Assembly (NCBI RefSeq): GCF_003268815.1
Contig: NZ_QLSV01000016.1
Location: forward strand, 1-64,000
Origin: Flavobacterium lacus
Lineage (GTDB): Bacteria; Bacteroidota; Bacteroidia; Flavobacteriales; Flavobacteriaceae
Reading direction: 5' to 3'
DNA: 64,000 nucleotides
The position numbers and the translations under genes were made by a program. The notes beneath the pieces were generated by a model. It made no database searches. It was not told the DNA's origin and saw only the letters and a list, made by a program, of their open reading frames with translations. Numbering within the stretch: the stretch's first letter is position 1; each line of letters begins with the position of its first letter. This document shows positions 38,312 through 46,075 of this stretch, in pieces.

Positions 38312-38722
38312 ATGAAAGTAACCGTTTCCAGAAAAGCTCACTTTAACGCCGCTCATCGATTGTATCGCAAAGATTGGTCGATGGAAAAAAACGATTTGGT
38401 TTTTGGGAAGTGCAATAACCCAAACTATCACGGACACAATTATGAATTGATAGTAAGTGTGACCGGTGAGATAGACCAAGAAACCGGTTTTGTAATGGAT
38501 GTAAAAATCCTTTCCGATTTAATCAAAGAACACATCGAAAACGCGTTTGATCATAAAAACCTAAATGTAGATGTGCCGGATTTTGCTGATTTGAACCCAA
38601 CGGCTGAAAATATTGCCGTGGTGATTTGGAATAAATTGCGAAATCACATCAAAACAGCTTTGGATTTAGAAGTTGTTTTATACGAAACACCTAGAAATTT
38701 TGTAACCTATAAAGGAAATTAA
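38312..38722 (+). CDS. queD: 6-carboxytetrahydropterin synthase / PTPS family protein
   Basis: A 136-residue T-fold enzyme. The zinc histidines are seen in HFNAAH and HGHNY, the catalytic cysteine in FGKCNNPN, and the glutamate in the final ETPRNF motif that anchors the pterin ring. It would act on dihydroneopterin triphosphate, either for queuosine (QueD) or as a pyruvoyltetrahydropterin synthase; the sequence alone does not decide and no other que gene is nearby. It is followed 1 bp later by bcp. Confidence 0.85.
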   Translation: MKVTVSRKAHFNAAHRLYRKDWSMEKNDLVFGKCNNPNYHGHNYELIVSVTGEIDQETGFVMDVKILSDLIKEHIENAFDHKNLNVDVPDFADLNPTAENIAVVIWNKLRNHIKTALDLEVVLYETPRNFVTYKGN

Positions 38723-38723
38723 A

Positions 38724-39179
38724 ATGGCATTAAAAGTAGGCGATAAAGTTCCAGATTTTACTGCAAAGGATTCCAAAGGAGTTGCTTTTGACAGTTCAAC
38801 GGTGATTGGATTAAAGCCCACTGTCATTTATTTTTATCCCAAAGACGACACCCCGGGCTGCACCACACAAGCGTGCTCTTTTAGAGACCAGTATCAGGAT
38901 TTTAAAGAGCTGGGAGCAGAAGTTATTGGTGTGAGTGGCGATTCTGTCGCTTCACATCAAAAATTTGCTCAAAAACACCAATTACCGTTCATTCTTTTGT
39001 CGGATCATGATAAAAAATTACGCAATTTATTTGGTGTTCCTACAGCTTTATTCGGACTAATTCCGGGTCGTGTGACGTATGTGATTGATGAAAAGGGAAT
39101 AATTCGCTTGGTTTTTGATAACTTGTCCGGAAAAATTCACATTGAAAAAGCACTTCAAATGCTAAAGAAGTTGGTTTAA
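38724..39179 (+). CDS. bcp: Thioredoxin-dependent peroxiredoxin (Bcp/PrxQ type)
   Basis: Reduces peroxides using thioredoxin. It has 151 residues with peroxidatic Cys46 and resolving Cys51 five residues later, in TPGCTTQACSFRD, the hallmark of atypical 2-Cys PrxQ enzymes. No signal peptide, so it acts in the cytoplasm. It starts directly after queD, suggesting a shared transcript. Confidence 0.93.
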   Translation: MALKVGDKVPDFTAKDSKGVAFDSSTVIGLKPTVIYFYPKDDTPGCTTQACSFRDQYQDFKELGAEVIGVSGDSVASHQKFAQKHQLPFILLSDHDKKLRNLFGVPTALFGLIPGRVTYVIDEKGIIRLVFDNLSGKIHIEKALQMLKKLV

Positions 39180-39190
39180 AATCTATTGCT

Positions 39191-39198
39191 TACCTTTG
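39191..39198 (+). promoter_or_regulatory. -7 box (TACCTTTG) of manA
   Basis: Consensus box 18 bp before the ATG at 39216; it lies inside the longest open frame, which begins at a TTG at 39186, so that TTG is not the start. Confidence 0.55.
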
Positions 39199-39215
39199 TC
39201 TTTTGCAAAGCGAAA

Positions 39216-40181
39216 ATGACAACGATACTGTATCCTTTTACATTTACCCCGATTTTAAAAGAACGCATTTGGGGCGGAACCAAGTTGAAAAACTACTTGA
39301 ATAAACCCATTTCTTCTGAGAATACAGGAGAAAGCTGGGAATTATCATCGCTTCCCAATGAGGTGAGCGTGATTAATAATGGCTTTTTTAAAGGAAAAAA
39401 CCTCAATGAACTACTCGAACAATTTCCTGAAGAAATCTTAGGCAAAGTTGTTTATAGCCGTTTTGGGAAACAATTTCCTTTATTGTTCAAGTATTTAGAT
39501 GCCCGCGAAAATTTATCAATTCAATTGCATCCCAACGATGAATTGGCAAAAAAGCGTCATAATTCCTTCGGCAAAACCGAAATGTGGTATGTGATGCAGG
39601 CCGATGAAAATGCTCGTTTAATTATTGGTTTCAAAGAGAATTCATCAAAAGAAGAATACCTGCAAAAACTAGAATCTAACGAAATTCTTTCGCTATTAAA
39701 CGAAGTTCCTGTAAAAAAAGGAGATGTTTTCTTTTTAGAAACCGGAACGATTCACGCCATTGGAGCCGGAATTGTTCTAGCCGAAATACAACAAACCAGC
39801 GATGTCACGTATCGGATTTATGATTGGGACCGAGTAGATGCAAATGGGAAAGAACGTGAATTGCACACCGAATTAGCCGTGGATGCCATCAATTACCAAA
39901 CTACATCAGCAAAAAAAGAATATACTGCCATTGTAAACAAAAGCACGCCAGTTGTAAATTGTCCTTATTTTAAAACCAGTATTATTTCGTTAAACGATGA
40001 GGTTTTGATTGATAAAACATCCGATTCGTTTATGGTTTTAATGTGTACCGAAGGTAATTTTGAACTACTATTCGAAGATAAAAAGTATACTTATCAAACC
40101 GGCGATACGGTTTTGATTCCAGCCGTATTCACTTCGTTTATGTTGAAAGGAATAGCCACACTAGTAGAAACTACAATTTAG
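39216..40181 (+). CDS. manA: Mannose-6-phosphate isomerase, class I
   Basis: Zinc enzyme linking fructose-6-phosphate and mannose-6-phosphate, the entry to GDP-mannose and GDP-fucose. The 321-residue protein has IWGGTKL near the start, the metal and substrate motif LSIQLHPND, KTEMWYVM and ETGTIHAIGAG, as in the short Bacteroidota/Firmicutes ManA type. It could feed the glycan locus of this window, but it has its own promoter and is 15 kb away. ATG 39216 is preferred over TTG 39186. Confidence 0.93.
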   Translation: MTTILYPFTFTPILKERIWGGTKLKNYLNKPISSENTGESWELSSLPNEVSVINNGFFKGKNLNELLEQFPEEILGKVVYSRFGKQFPLLFKYLDARENLSIQLHPNDELAKKRHNSFGKTEMWYVMQADENARLIIGFKENSSKEEYLQKLESNEILSLLNEVPVKKGDVFFLETGTIHAIGAGIVLAEIQQTSDVTYRIYDWDRVDANGKERELHTELAVDAINYQTTSAKKEYTAIVNKSTPVVNCPYFKTSIISLNDEVLIDKTSDSFMVLMCTEGNFELLFEDKKYTYQTGDTVLIPAVFTSFMLKGIATLVETTI

Positions 40182-40316
40182 ATTTAATAACTACATTTTT
40201 ATTTGCAACGAATTTCACGGTATAGGGTAAATGAAATCAATTCGTGAAAATTCGTGGCTTTAAATGAAAATAGCACATCGAATTTATGTCAGTCGATTTA
40301 TTTCTAAATTTTTACG

Positions 40317-40324
40317 TACTTTTG
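40317..40324 (+). promoter_or_regulatory. -7 box (TACTTTTG) of the small gene at 40350
   Basis: Consensus TAnnTTTG; about 25 bp before the ATG at 40350. Confidence 0.5.
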
Positions 40325-40349
40325 CACCGCAATTAAAATTTAAAGAAAA

Positions 40350-40616
40350 ATGGCAAGTATTAGAAATTTGAAGAAAGACATTAATTTTGTGATGGGTGAT
40401 ATTATCGAGGCGGTTTATATCCACGAAATGACTACAACAGGAAAACCAACGGATAAAACAAGTGCGTTAATTGATGAAACCATCAGTACTTTTGATGCTT
40501 TAATCGCAAAATTAAACGATAAAAAAGTAGAAGACAGAAGAGTTCATTTAAAACAAGTAGAAAAAGATTTAGAAGCAGCTGCTATTCAATTAGTTGAAAA
40601 AGTAAACGCACTTTAA
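40350..40616 (+). CDS. Small conserved helical protein
   Basis: An 88-residue acidic protein, fully helical by its pattern, with a leucine/isoleucine spacing suited to a coiled coil (ALIAKLNDKKVEDRRVHLKQ). No cysteine, signal or membrane helix. I know similar unannotated proteins in Flavobacteriaceae but no function. A clear promoter box lies upstream, and the tRNA-Thr gene follows 78 bp later. Confidence 0.7.
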   Translation: MASIRNLKKDINFVMGDIIEAVYIHEMTTTGKPTDKTSALIDETISTFDALIAKLNDKKVEDRRVHLKQVEKDLEAAAIQLVEKVNAL

Positions 40617-40647
40617 TCTATTTTTTTTATAAAAAAGTGCCTTTTTG

Positions 40648-40679
40648 TTTTGGAAATTTGATTTTCAAAATTATATTTG
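40648..40679 (+). promoter_or_regulatory. Promoter of tRNA-Thr (TTTTG-N19-TATATTTG)
   Basis: TTTTG at 40648-40652 and TATATTTG at 40672-40679 are 19 bp apart, close to the ideal Bacteroidota -33/-7 pair, and the mature tRNA starts 15 bp later. Confidence 0.7.
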
Positions 40680-40694
40680 CACTCACATTGAGAC

Positions 40695-40768
40695 GCCGAT
40701 GTAGCTCAGCTGGCTAGAGCAGCTGATTTGTAATCAGCAGGTCGTGGGTTCGAGTCCCTCTATCGGCT
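40695..40768 (+). tRNA. tRNA-Thr (anticodon UGU)
   Basis: A 74-nt cloverleaf. The acceptor GCCGATG (40695-40701) pairs with TATCGGC (40761-40767) with one G-T pair, the discriminator is T. D-arm GCTC/GAGC, anticodon stem GCTGA/TCAGC around loop TTTGTAA with anticodon TGT, and a T-arm with GGTTCGAGTCC are all present. CCA is not encoded. It has its own promoter and terminator. Confidence 0.96.
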
Positions 40769-40778
40769 CAGTTTTTTT

Positions 40779-40809
40779 AAAAGGATAACTTCGGTTATCC
40801 TTTTTTTTG
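40779..40809 (+). terminator. Intrinsic terminator with TTCG tetraloop
   Basis: AAGGATAAC - TTCG - GTTATCCTT followed by eight T, just after tRNA-Thr. Confidence 0.9.
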
Positions 40810-40864
40810 TGCATGAAAGGACAAGGATGGTAGTCCTATTGTCAACAAAAAGTCTATGGCAGGC

Positions 40865-42154
40865 TTAATTTTTTACCACTTTTTTCCAAATCACATCCTT
40901 TTCAGATTGAATTTTTATCCAATACAATCCCTTCGCATAATCACTAAAATCAGGTGATGAAAATTGATCCCCGCGTTGTACAAATTGCAACGATTGACTA
41001 AACAACGCCCAAGTATAAGAAAGATTATCGGCATGCTGAATAGTTAATTCATTAACCACAGGGTTAGGAAAAATTTGCCATTTATCTTTTGCTACATCAT
41101 CGGTAGAAAGCGGACAAACCAAATCATTTATTTTATCCCAGATCTGATTATTCAATAAAAACGGAACGGGTAAATCATCAGGACTGTCGCCCATTCTAAT
41201 CCATACCAAGCCTTCGCTGGGGGTAATGCTTAAAAATTGCCCGTTTTTCCCTGCCGCTAAATAGGTATCAGCAGGAGCATTTGGGATTAAGAACCCAGGA
41301 AAAGTCGCGGTTGTTCCCGGAACCTTATAGGAACTTTTCCCATTCAACCACCACAAATAACCATACGATAAATTCAGGGATTGTGAGGTGTTAATCATTT
41401 CGTTAAAATACGTAGCATCTGTCATAATAGGTGTTGTACCCCAATTGCCCTCATTGAGCATGAGTAACCCAAAACGAGCCATACTACGAGGTGTGCTGAA
41501 ATACACATTATTTTCTTCAACGGGCAAAAATGCACCATTCATACCAATAGGGATTCTTACTTTTTGCGAAAAATATTGATTCAAAGTAGTTGCGGTAGCG
41601 GCTTCAATCACTTCATCCAGTATCGTGTAAGGAGCATTGTGATAATACCATTGTTCCCCGGCATCAGCAAGATATAACAAACACGAAGGCTCGGTACAGC
41701 CTAAATTAGGAACGGTATAATCTAATCCGGTGGTCATGCTGAGTTGGTTTTTGACGGTAATAAGTTGCTCTTTTTCCAGTGGTGCTGTTGTCCAACCTTC
41801 TCCTAAATAATCAGCGGAAGGGTCTTCAATAGACAATAGTCCTTCTTGTTGAGCAATGCCAACCGTAAAAGCAGTAATCGTTTTTCCGGCAGAAGCCCAA
41901 TACCAATTGTCTGTGGGTTGAAAACCATCAAAATACTGCTCTAACACTATTTTTCCGTCTTTCAAAAGTAAGAAGGCTTTGGATTGATTTTCCTCTAAAA
42001 AGGTATAAAGTGCTTCAATTTTTTCCGGACAATAGTCCAAAGTGCTGGGTGAAGTAGTCTCCCATGTGGTTCCCGTGGTGGGTGGAAAATAAATTTCCTG
42101 CCCCCAAACAACAGTGGAACAGCCTAACAGCAAGAAAAAGGAAAGATTTTTCAT
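40865..42154 (-). CDS. T9SS-exported serine hydrolase (beta-lactamase/class C family)
   Basis: A 429-residue protein with a signal peptide (NLSFFLLLGCSTVVWGQ) and a penicillin-binding-protein-like fold: active-site S88-A-G-K91, a Tyr-His-Asn motif near residue 170 (WYYHNAPY) and a terminal domain with WQIFPNPVVNELTI and KGLYWIKI, the type A T9SS sorting signal. Family members include esterases, D-amino-acid peptidases and beta-lactamases; the substrate is unknown. An upstream ATG at 42187 would add 11 residues rich in His/Arg before the signal peptide, so the ATG at 42154 is preferred. Confidence 0.87.
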   Translation of the reverse strand: MKNLSFFLLLGCSTVVWGQEIYFPPTTGTTWETTSPSTLDYCPEKIEALYTFLEENQSKAFLLLKDGKIVLEQYFDGFQPTDNWYWASAGKTITAFTVGIAQQEGLLSIEDPSADYLGEGWTTAPLEKEQLITVKNQLSMTTGLDYTVPNLGCTEPSCLLYLADAGEQWYYHNAPYTILDEVIEAATATTLNQYFSQKVRIPIGMNGAFLPVEENNVYFSTPRSMARFGLLMLNEGNWGTTPIMTDATYFNEMINTSQSLNLSYGYLWWLNGKSSYKVPGTTATFPGFLIPNAPADTYLAAGKNGQFLSITPSEGLVWIRMGDSPDDLPVPFLLNNQIWDKINDLVCPLSTDDVAKDKWQIFPNPVVNELTIQHADNLSYTWALFSQSLQFVQRGDQFSSPDFSDYAKGLYWIKIQSEKDVIWKKVVKN

Positions 42155-42443
42155 AAAGTATTTTTTATGGTTTCTTCTATGACACAAAAATAAGAGAAAG
42201 GTTTAATAGTAACGAGAAAGTTTTCTTAAGGTGTCAATTCGGCAATTTGTCAATGAGCCAACGCGGCTATCTGATAATTAGCGAATCAGCAGTAAACAGT
42301 ACCTATCATTTTCATCGCTATCACGCAATGAGTAGGAAAAAAATATAGTTACTAAGATAACTAAAACTAATAAATTAAGTTTTTTCATTCGTAAATTTTT
42401 AGAAAGAGCAATAAGAGGGGTTGTAAATTTTGAATGGACATGC

Positions 42444-42530
42444 TTTTTTAAAATTATTCCCACGAAGTCCGGAGACGTGGAGCTGGACGGATTGGACTAC
42501 GTCTGAACCTCGCTCGTGCGGTTTTGCAAT
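42444..42530 (+). repeat. CCACGAAGTC repeat, copy R1
   Basis: Contains TTTTTTAAAATTATTCCCAC then GAAGTCCGGAGACGTGG, and after a GC-rich spacer GTCTGAACCTCGC. Related blocks are at 45940-46020, 47734-47844 and 50645-50765. It lies 100 bp before the T9SS gene at 42630. Confidence 0.6.
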
Positions 42531-42601
42531 CACTTGATCATTAGTACAACAGAATTTTATTTACAAAAAGATTGTGGTATAAAAGATGTAAGAGAATTGT
42601 A

Positions 42602-42609
42602 TATATTTG
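42602..42609 (+). promoter_or_regulatory. -7 box (TATATTTG) of the T9SS gene at 42630
   Basis: Consensus box 20 bp before the ATG at 42630; it falls inside the longer frame from 42516 and argues for the internal start. Confidence 0.55.
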
Positions 42610-42629
42610 AGCAAAATAATAATAGTAAC

Positions 42630-45600
42630 ATGCGATTAAAAATATGCTTAGTAGTTGCAATACTACTCCAAGTAACCAGTGGTCAATCCCAACAATTTAC
42701 TTGGGCAGCTGCAGTAACCGGAGACGGATACGAGTATGGTACAAAATCTACAAAAGATAGCTCAGGAAACACCTATATTATCGGTTATTCAATTGGTGAA
42801 ACCAATACTACTATCAATACATTTTCCTATAATGGTCTGTCGTATCCGATGGTTGGCCGTGGTGATGTTTTTTTTGCCAAACTTGATGTAAATAAAGAAG
42901 TAGTTTGGATGAAAACAATAGGGGGTAATGATAACATTTACTATGATAGATCTTCTGATATACATGTAGACCCCTTTGGAGACATTTATGTTGTCTTTAA
43001 ATCAGCTGGTTTTAATATAACTTATAACGGTCAACTTTTAAGTAATGTAGGCTCTATTGGACAATTTGGTGGTGAAGGCGTGTTACTCAAAGTAAATACC
43101 AATGGTGATTACCTTTGGCACGACTCAGGAAACTTAGGTAGTTCTTTTGAAAAAGTAACCACAGATACTAATGGAAATGTATACCTTACTGGAACTTTTA
43201 GACAAACTATAACTCTAGGAAATTCGATCACACTGAGTAATCCACCTATTTCTAATGCTACCACAGTAGATATGCTTGTAGCAAAATACCAACCAAACGG
43301 AACAATACAATGGGCAAAAAGAGCAGGAGGAACTCCTCATAATACCTTTGCCTATGGAATTGATTTAAAAATTAATCCACAAACCAATGAACTTATTGTT
43401 TTGAGTAAAGCAGAAGGTCAAGTGTATTTTGATGGGGTGCTTATGCCTTTTAATGGCTCAACAGATAAAGGAATTTTGCTTGTATCATATGCTTTAAACG
43501 GAACCCAAAACTGGATAAAAAGGGTGTTAGATGAGGAAAATAATGGATATGACTATGCCTCGTCATTAGACATAACAGCAACCGGAATTATTGGAGTTAC
43601 CGGATATACACCAGGTACTAATTCTAAAGGAATGGTTGGGTTTTATACTAGTGATGCTACCATTATTAATGAACACACCTACTTATCTAGTGGCCATCTA
43701 AGAATTACCGCTATAACTTTTAATGAATTTAATGAAGCCTACATCACGGGTGGATGTAGTGGAGAAACTACCTTGGGCATTAGTCCGGGAATTGCATCAA
43801 TATCCGGATATAAAGGATTTGTAGCTAAGATAGATATTTATCATCAAATAAAATGGGTAGTAGATTTTGAGTCAGCATCTTTGGATGCGAGCGTGTTATA
43901 TGATCATGGTAAAATACTATTTGCCAGTAGATTAGATTATGATTTTAGCTATAACGCAGGCCAAAACGTAATTGTAACCAATAATGGAGATGCTGTATTT
44001 GCTGAAATAACGGATTACGAACTACCTTCAAACCGATGTAACATTACCGGAACGATATTCCAGGATTTAGATGCTAATTGCGTTCTGGATCCTACCGATG
44101 TAACACAAAAATTTATTATCGTAAAGGCTACAGATACTAGCGGAGTTAGTCGTTTTTCAATAAGTGATAATAATGGAAATTATGATATTCCTGTAGTTCC
44201 CGGAACATACACTGTTGAAATACTTACCAATCCTGTTCAAAGTTCCTTAATACAACAAAACTGCTACACCCAACAGGAAGTTACGATAACGGATGTAGGA
44301 CAAGATGCAAATAACCTCAATTTCCCAATGGAAATAGCCAATTGCCCACTGCTCAATGTTGATATCGCAAGTGACAGACGCCGAAGATGTTTTGATAGTA
44401 ATACCTACGTTAGTTACAGTAATTCTGGCTTTGCAGTGGCTCAAAATGTAGAAGTAATAGTACAACTTCCGGAATATGTTACTTTTATTTCCAGCGATTA
44501 TCCCTATACTATAAATTCGCAGGGCAATTACGTATTCAATATCGGTGCGTTAGCACCAAATCAAACGGGTTTTATTCATATTATAGATCATACCGAATGT
44601 GTAGATGGCATCACCGGACTAACACAATGCACCAAAGCATGGATAACGCCTATAAATGATTGTGCAAATGCTTTAGACCCCGATTATCTGAGTTGGGATA
44701 AATCATCCATTAAAGTGGAAGGAACATGTTTAGGTACTAATCAAGTGCAATTTACCATAATAAATACGAGTGAACCCGGTAGTGGTAATATGCAAAACCC
44801 ACGAGAATATCGCCTATATGTAGACAATGCCCTTGCCGTAACCGCTACTTTTCAACTCAACGGAGGACAAAATACGGTAATAGAATATCCGGCAAATGGG
44901 CAAACAATTCGACTGGAAGCTAATCAAAGTCCGTTTTATCCCGGAGACAGTATAGCCCAAGACACGGTTGAAGGTTGTGGTAGTAACAATGAGGTGATGA
45001 GCACCCAATTTGTCAACACAATGCCAATGGGTGATGATGACATTGAGTACGAAGTACATTGTTTGGAAATCATCGATAGCTTTGATCCCAATGATAAATT
45101 GGTAAGCCCAACCGGAATAACAGAAAACAATTATGTAAAAGCCGGAACCGTTTTAGATTACATGATTCGTTTTCAAAATACAGGAACCGATACGGCCTAT
45201 AAAGTGGTCATAAAAGATTCACTTTCCGTTCACCTTGATCCGGCAACCATTCAATGGGGAATAAGTTCTCATCCTTATACAGTGATGATAAGAGGAACAG
45301 TAACACCGGAAATTGAATTTACTTTCAATGATATTAACTTACCACATAGTGCCGTAAATGAATTAGGCTCCAATGGTTTTGTGAAATTTAAAGCAACAAC
45401 GTATAATTCATTAGCAAATGGTATCGTGGTTGACAATAATGCAAACATTTATTTTGACTACAATTTTCCTATACTCACGAATACGGCACAAGTAACAATA
45501 TCCGATTTTATTCCGATCTATGATCCGCTAACTGTGGAGTCCTTTGTAACACAAAACCTAAAAGTATATCCAAACCCAACTTCCGGACTTGTAAGTATTG

Positions 45601-45764
45601 ATTCGGATACGTTACAACAAGTAGAATTATTCAATCTCAGCGGAGTACTTCTGGAAACGACAAACAAAAATGAAATAGATTTAAGACCCTACTCCAAAGG
45701 AATATATTTACTAAAGATTGTAACAACAAATGGAACACTGCTAAAAAAAGTTGTCTTAAAATAA
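42630..45764 (+). CDS. Large T9SS cargo protein with SBBP-like propeller and DUF7619 domain
   Basis: A product of about 1044 residues. Signal peptide (RLKICLVVAILLQVTSGQ), then about 470 residues of propeller-like repeats of the SBBP kind (ITGTFRQTITLGNS, AKYQPNGTIQWAKRAGG), a carboxypeptidase-regulatory/SdrD-B-like module (GTIFQDLDANCVLDP to VPGTYTVEIL), a DUF11-like part, the DUF7619 motif DSFDPNDKLVSPTG and a type A T9SS tail (VYPNPTSGLVSI, KGIYLLKIVT). This is a frequent plan in flavobacterial surface proteins of unknown ligand. An in-frame frame reaches to 42516, but the signal peptide starts at the ATG at 42630, which also follows a promoter box. Confidence 0.88.
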   Translation: MRLKICLVVAILLQVTSGQSQQFTWAAAVTGDGYEYGTKSTKDSSGNTYIIGYSIGETNTTINTFSYNGLSYPMVGRGDVFFAKLDVNKEVVWMKTIGGNDNIYYDRSSDIHVDPFGDIYVVFKSAGFNITYNGQLLSNVGSIGQFGGEGVLLKVNTNGDYLWHDSGNLGSSFEKVTTDTNGNVYLTGTFRQTITLGNSITLSNPPISNATTVDMLVAKYQPNGTIQWAKRAGGTPHNTFAYGIDLKINPQTNELIVLSKAEGQVYFDGVLMPFNGSTDKGILLVSYALNGTQNWIKRVLDEENNGYDYASSLDITATGIIGVTGYTPGTNSKGMVGFYTSDATIINEHTYLSSGHLRITAITFNEFNEAYITGGCSGETTLGISPGIASISGYKGFVAKIDIYHQIKWVVDFESASLDASVLYDHGKILFASRLDYDFSYNAGQNVIVTNNGDAVFAEITDYELPSNRCNITGTIFQDLDANCVLDPTDVTQKFIIVKATDTSGVSRFSISDNNGNYDIPVVPGTYTVEILTNPVQSSLIQQNCYTQQEVTITDVGQDANNLNFPMEIANCPLLNVDIASDRRRRCFDSNTYVSYSNSGFAVAQNVEVIVQLPEYVTFISSDYPYTINSQGNYVFNIGALAPNQTGFIHIIDHTECVDGITGLTQCTKAWITPINDCANALDPDYLSWDKSSIKVEGTCLGTNQVQFTIINTSEPGSGNMQNPREYRLYVDNALAVTATFQLNGGQNTVIEYPANGQTIRLEANQSPFYPGDSIAQDTVEGCGSNNEVMSTQFVNTMPMGDDDIEYEVHCLEIIDSFDPNDKLVSPTGITENNYVKAGTVLDYMIRFQNTGTDTAYKVVIKDSLSVHLDPATIQWGISSHPYTVMIRGTVTPEIEFTFNDINLPHSAVNELGSNGFVKFKATTYNSLANGIVVDNNANIYFDYNFPILTNTAQVTISDFIPIYDPLTVESFVTQNLKVYPNPTSGLVSIDSDTLQQVELFNLSGVLLETTNKNEIDLRPYSKGIYLLKIVTTNGTLLKKVVLK

Positions 45765-45939
45765 AACCAAAAAACGGCATTTTGTGGCACGATTAGTTTA
45801 GTTCTTTGATTTAAAAAGGGTAAAAGGTCTCTTTGATAAAAAAAGGAATGGATTAGATGGGGGAGTAGAAAATAGTACTGGCTCAAAGTATGGACTTTGC
45901 GGTGCTTTTCATAGCAAATCTTTGCTATAACACTTTGGG

Positions 45940-46020
45940 GAGCAGGTTTTTTAAATTATTCCCACGAAGTCCCGAGACTTGACGGAGCGGGAAAATGTCT
46001 CTGACCTCGCGGAGGTATTT
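45940..46020 (+). repeat. CCACGAAGTC repeat, copy R2
   Basis: Carries TTTTTTAAATTATTCCCACG, then AAGTCCCGAGACTTGACG, and GTCTCTGACCTCGCGGAGG. GAGAC and GTCTC form an inverted pair. It lies 56 bp before the T9SS gene at 46076, as R1 does before the gene at 42630. Confidence 0.6.
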
Positions 46021-46048
46021 CAAAATAGGAATTACATAAAAAAAAAGA

Positions 46049-46056
46049 TAATTTTG
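46049..46056 (+). promoter_or_regulatory. -7 box (TAATTTTG) of the gene at 46076
   Basis: Consensus TAnnTTTG, 19 bp before the ATG. Confidence 0.5.
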
Positions 46057-46075
46057 CTCAAACTAAAAAGGCATT

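Larger units (their letters stand above)
42155..42629. other. Non-coding gap with a repeat and a short possible relic
   Basis: On the minus strand a 36-codon frame (42388 to 42278) starts MKKLNLLVLVILVTIFFSYS, a signal-like helix that stops after RYCLLLIR; it could be the broken start of an exported protein. The rest holds the GC-rich repeat at 42444-42530 and the promoter of the next gene. I see no other gene. Confidence 0.4.
45765..46075. other. Non-coding gap with repeat R2
   Basis: Holds no open frame of note. An inner ATAGCAAATCTTTGCTAT palindrome lies at 45911-45928, the GC-rich repeat R2 at 45940-46020, and the promoter box of the next gene at 46049-46056. Confidence 0.6.

Noticed and set aside
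45911..45928. ATAGCAAATCTTTGCTAT palindrome as operator
   Set aside because: It lies between repeats more than 100 bp from the next start, and one copy alone does not support a regulator site.
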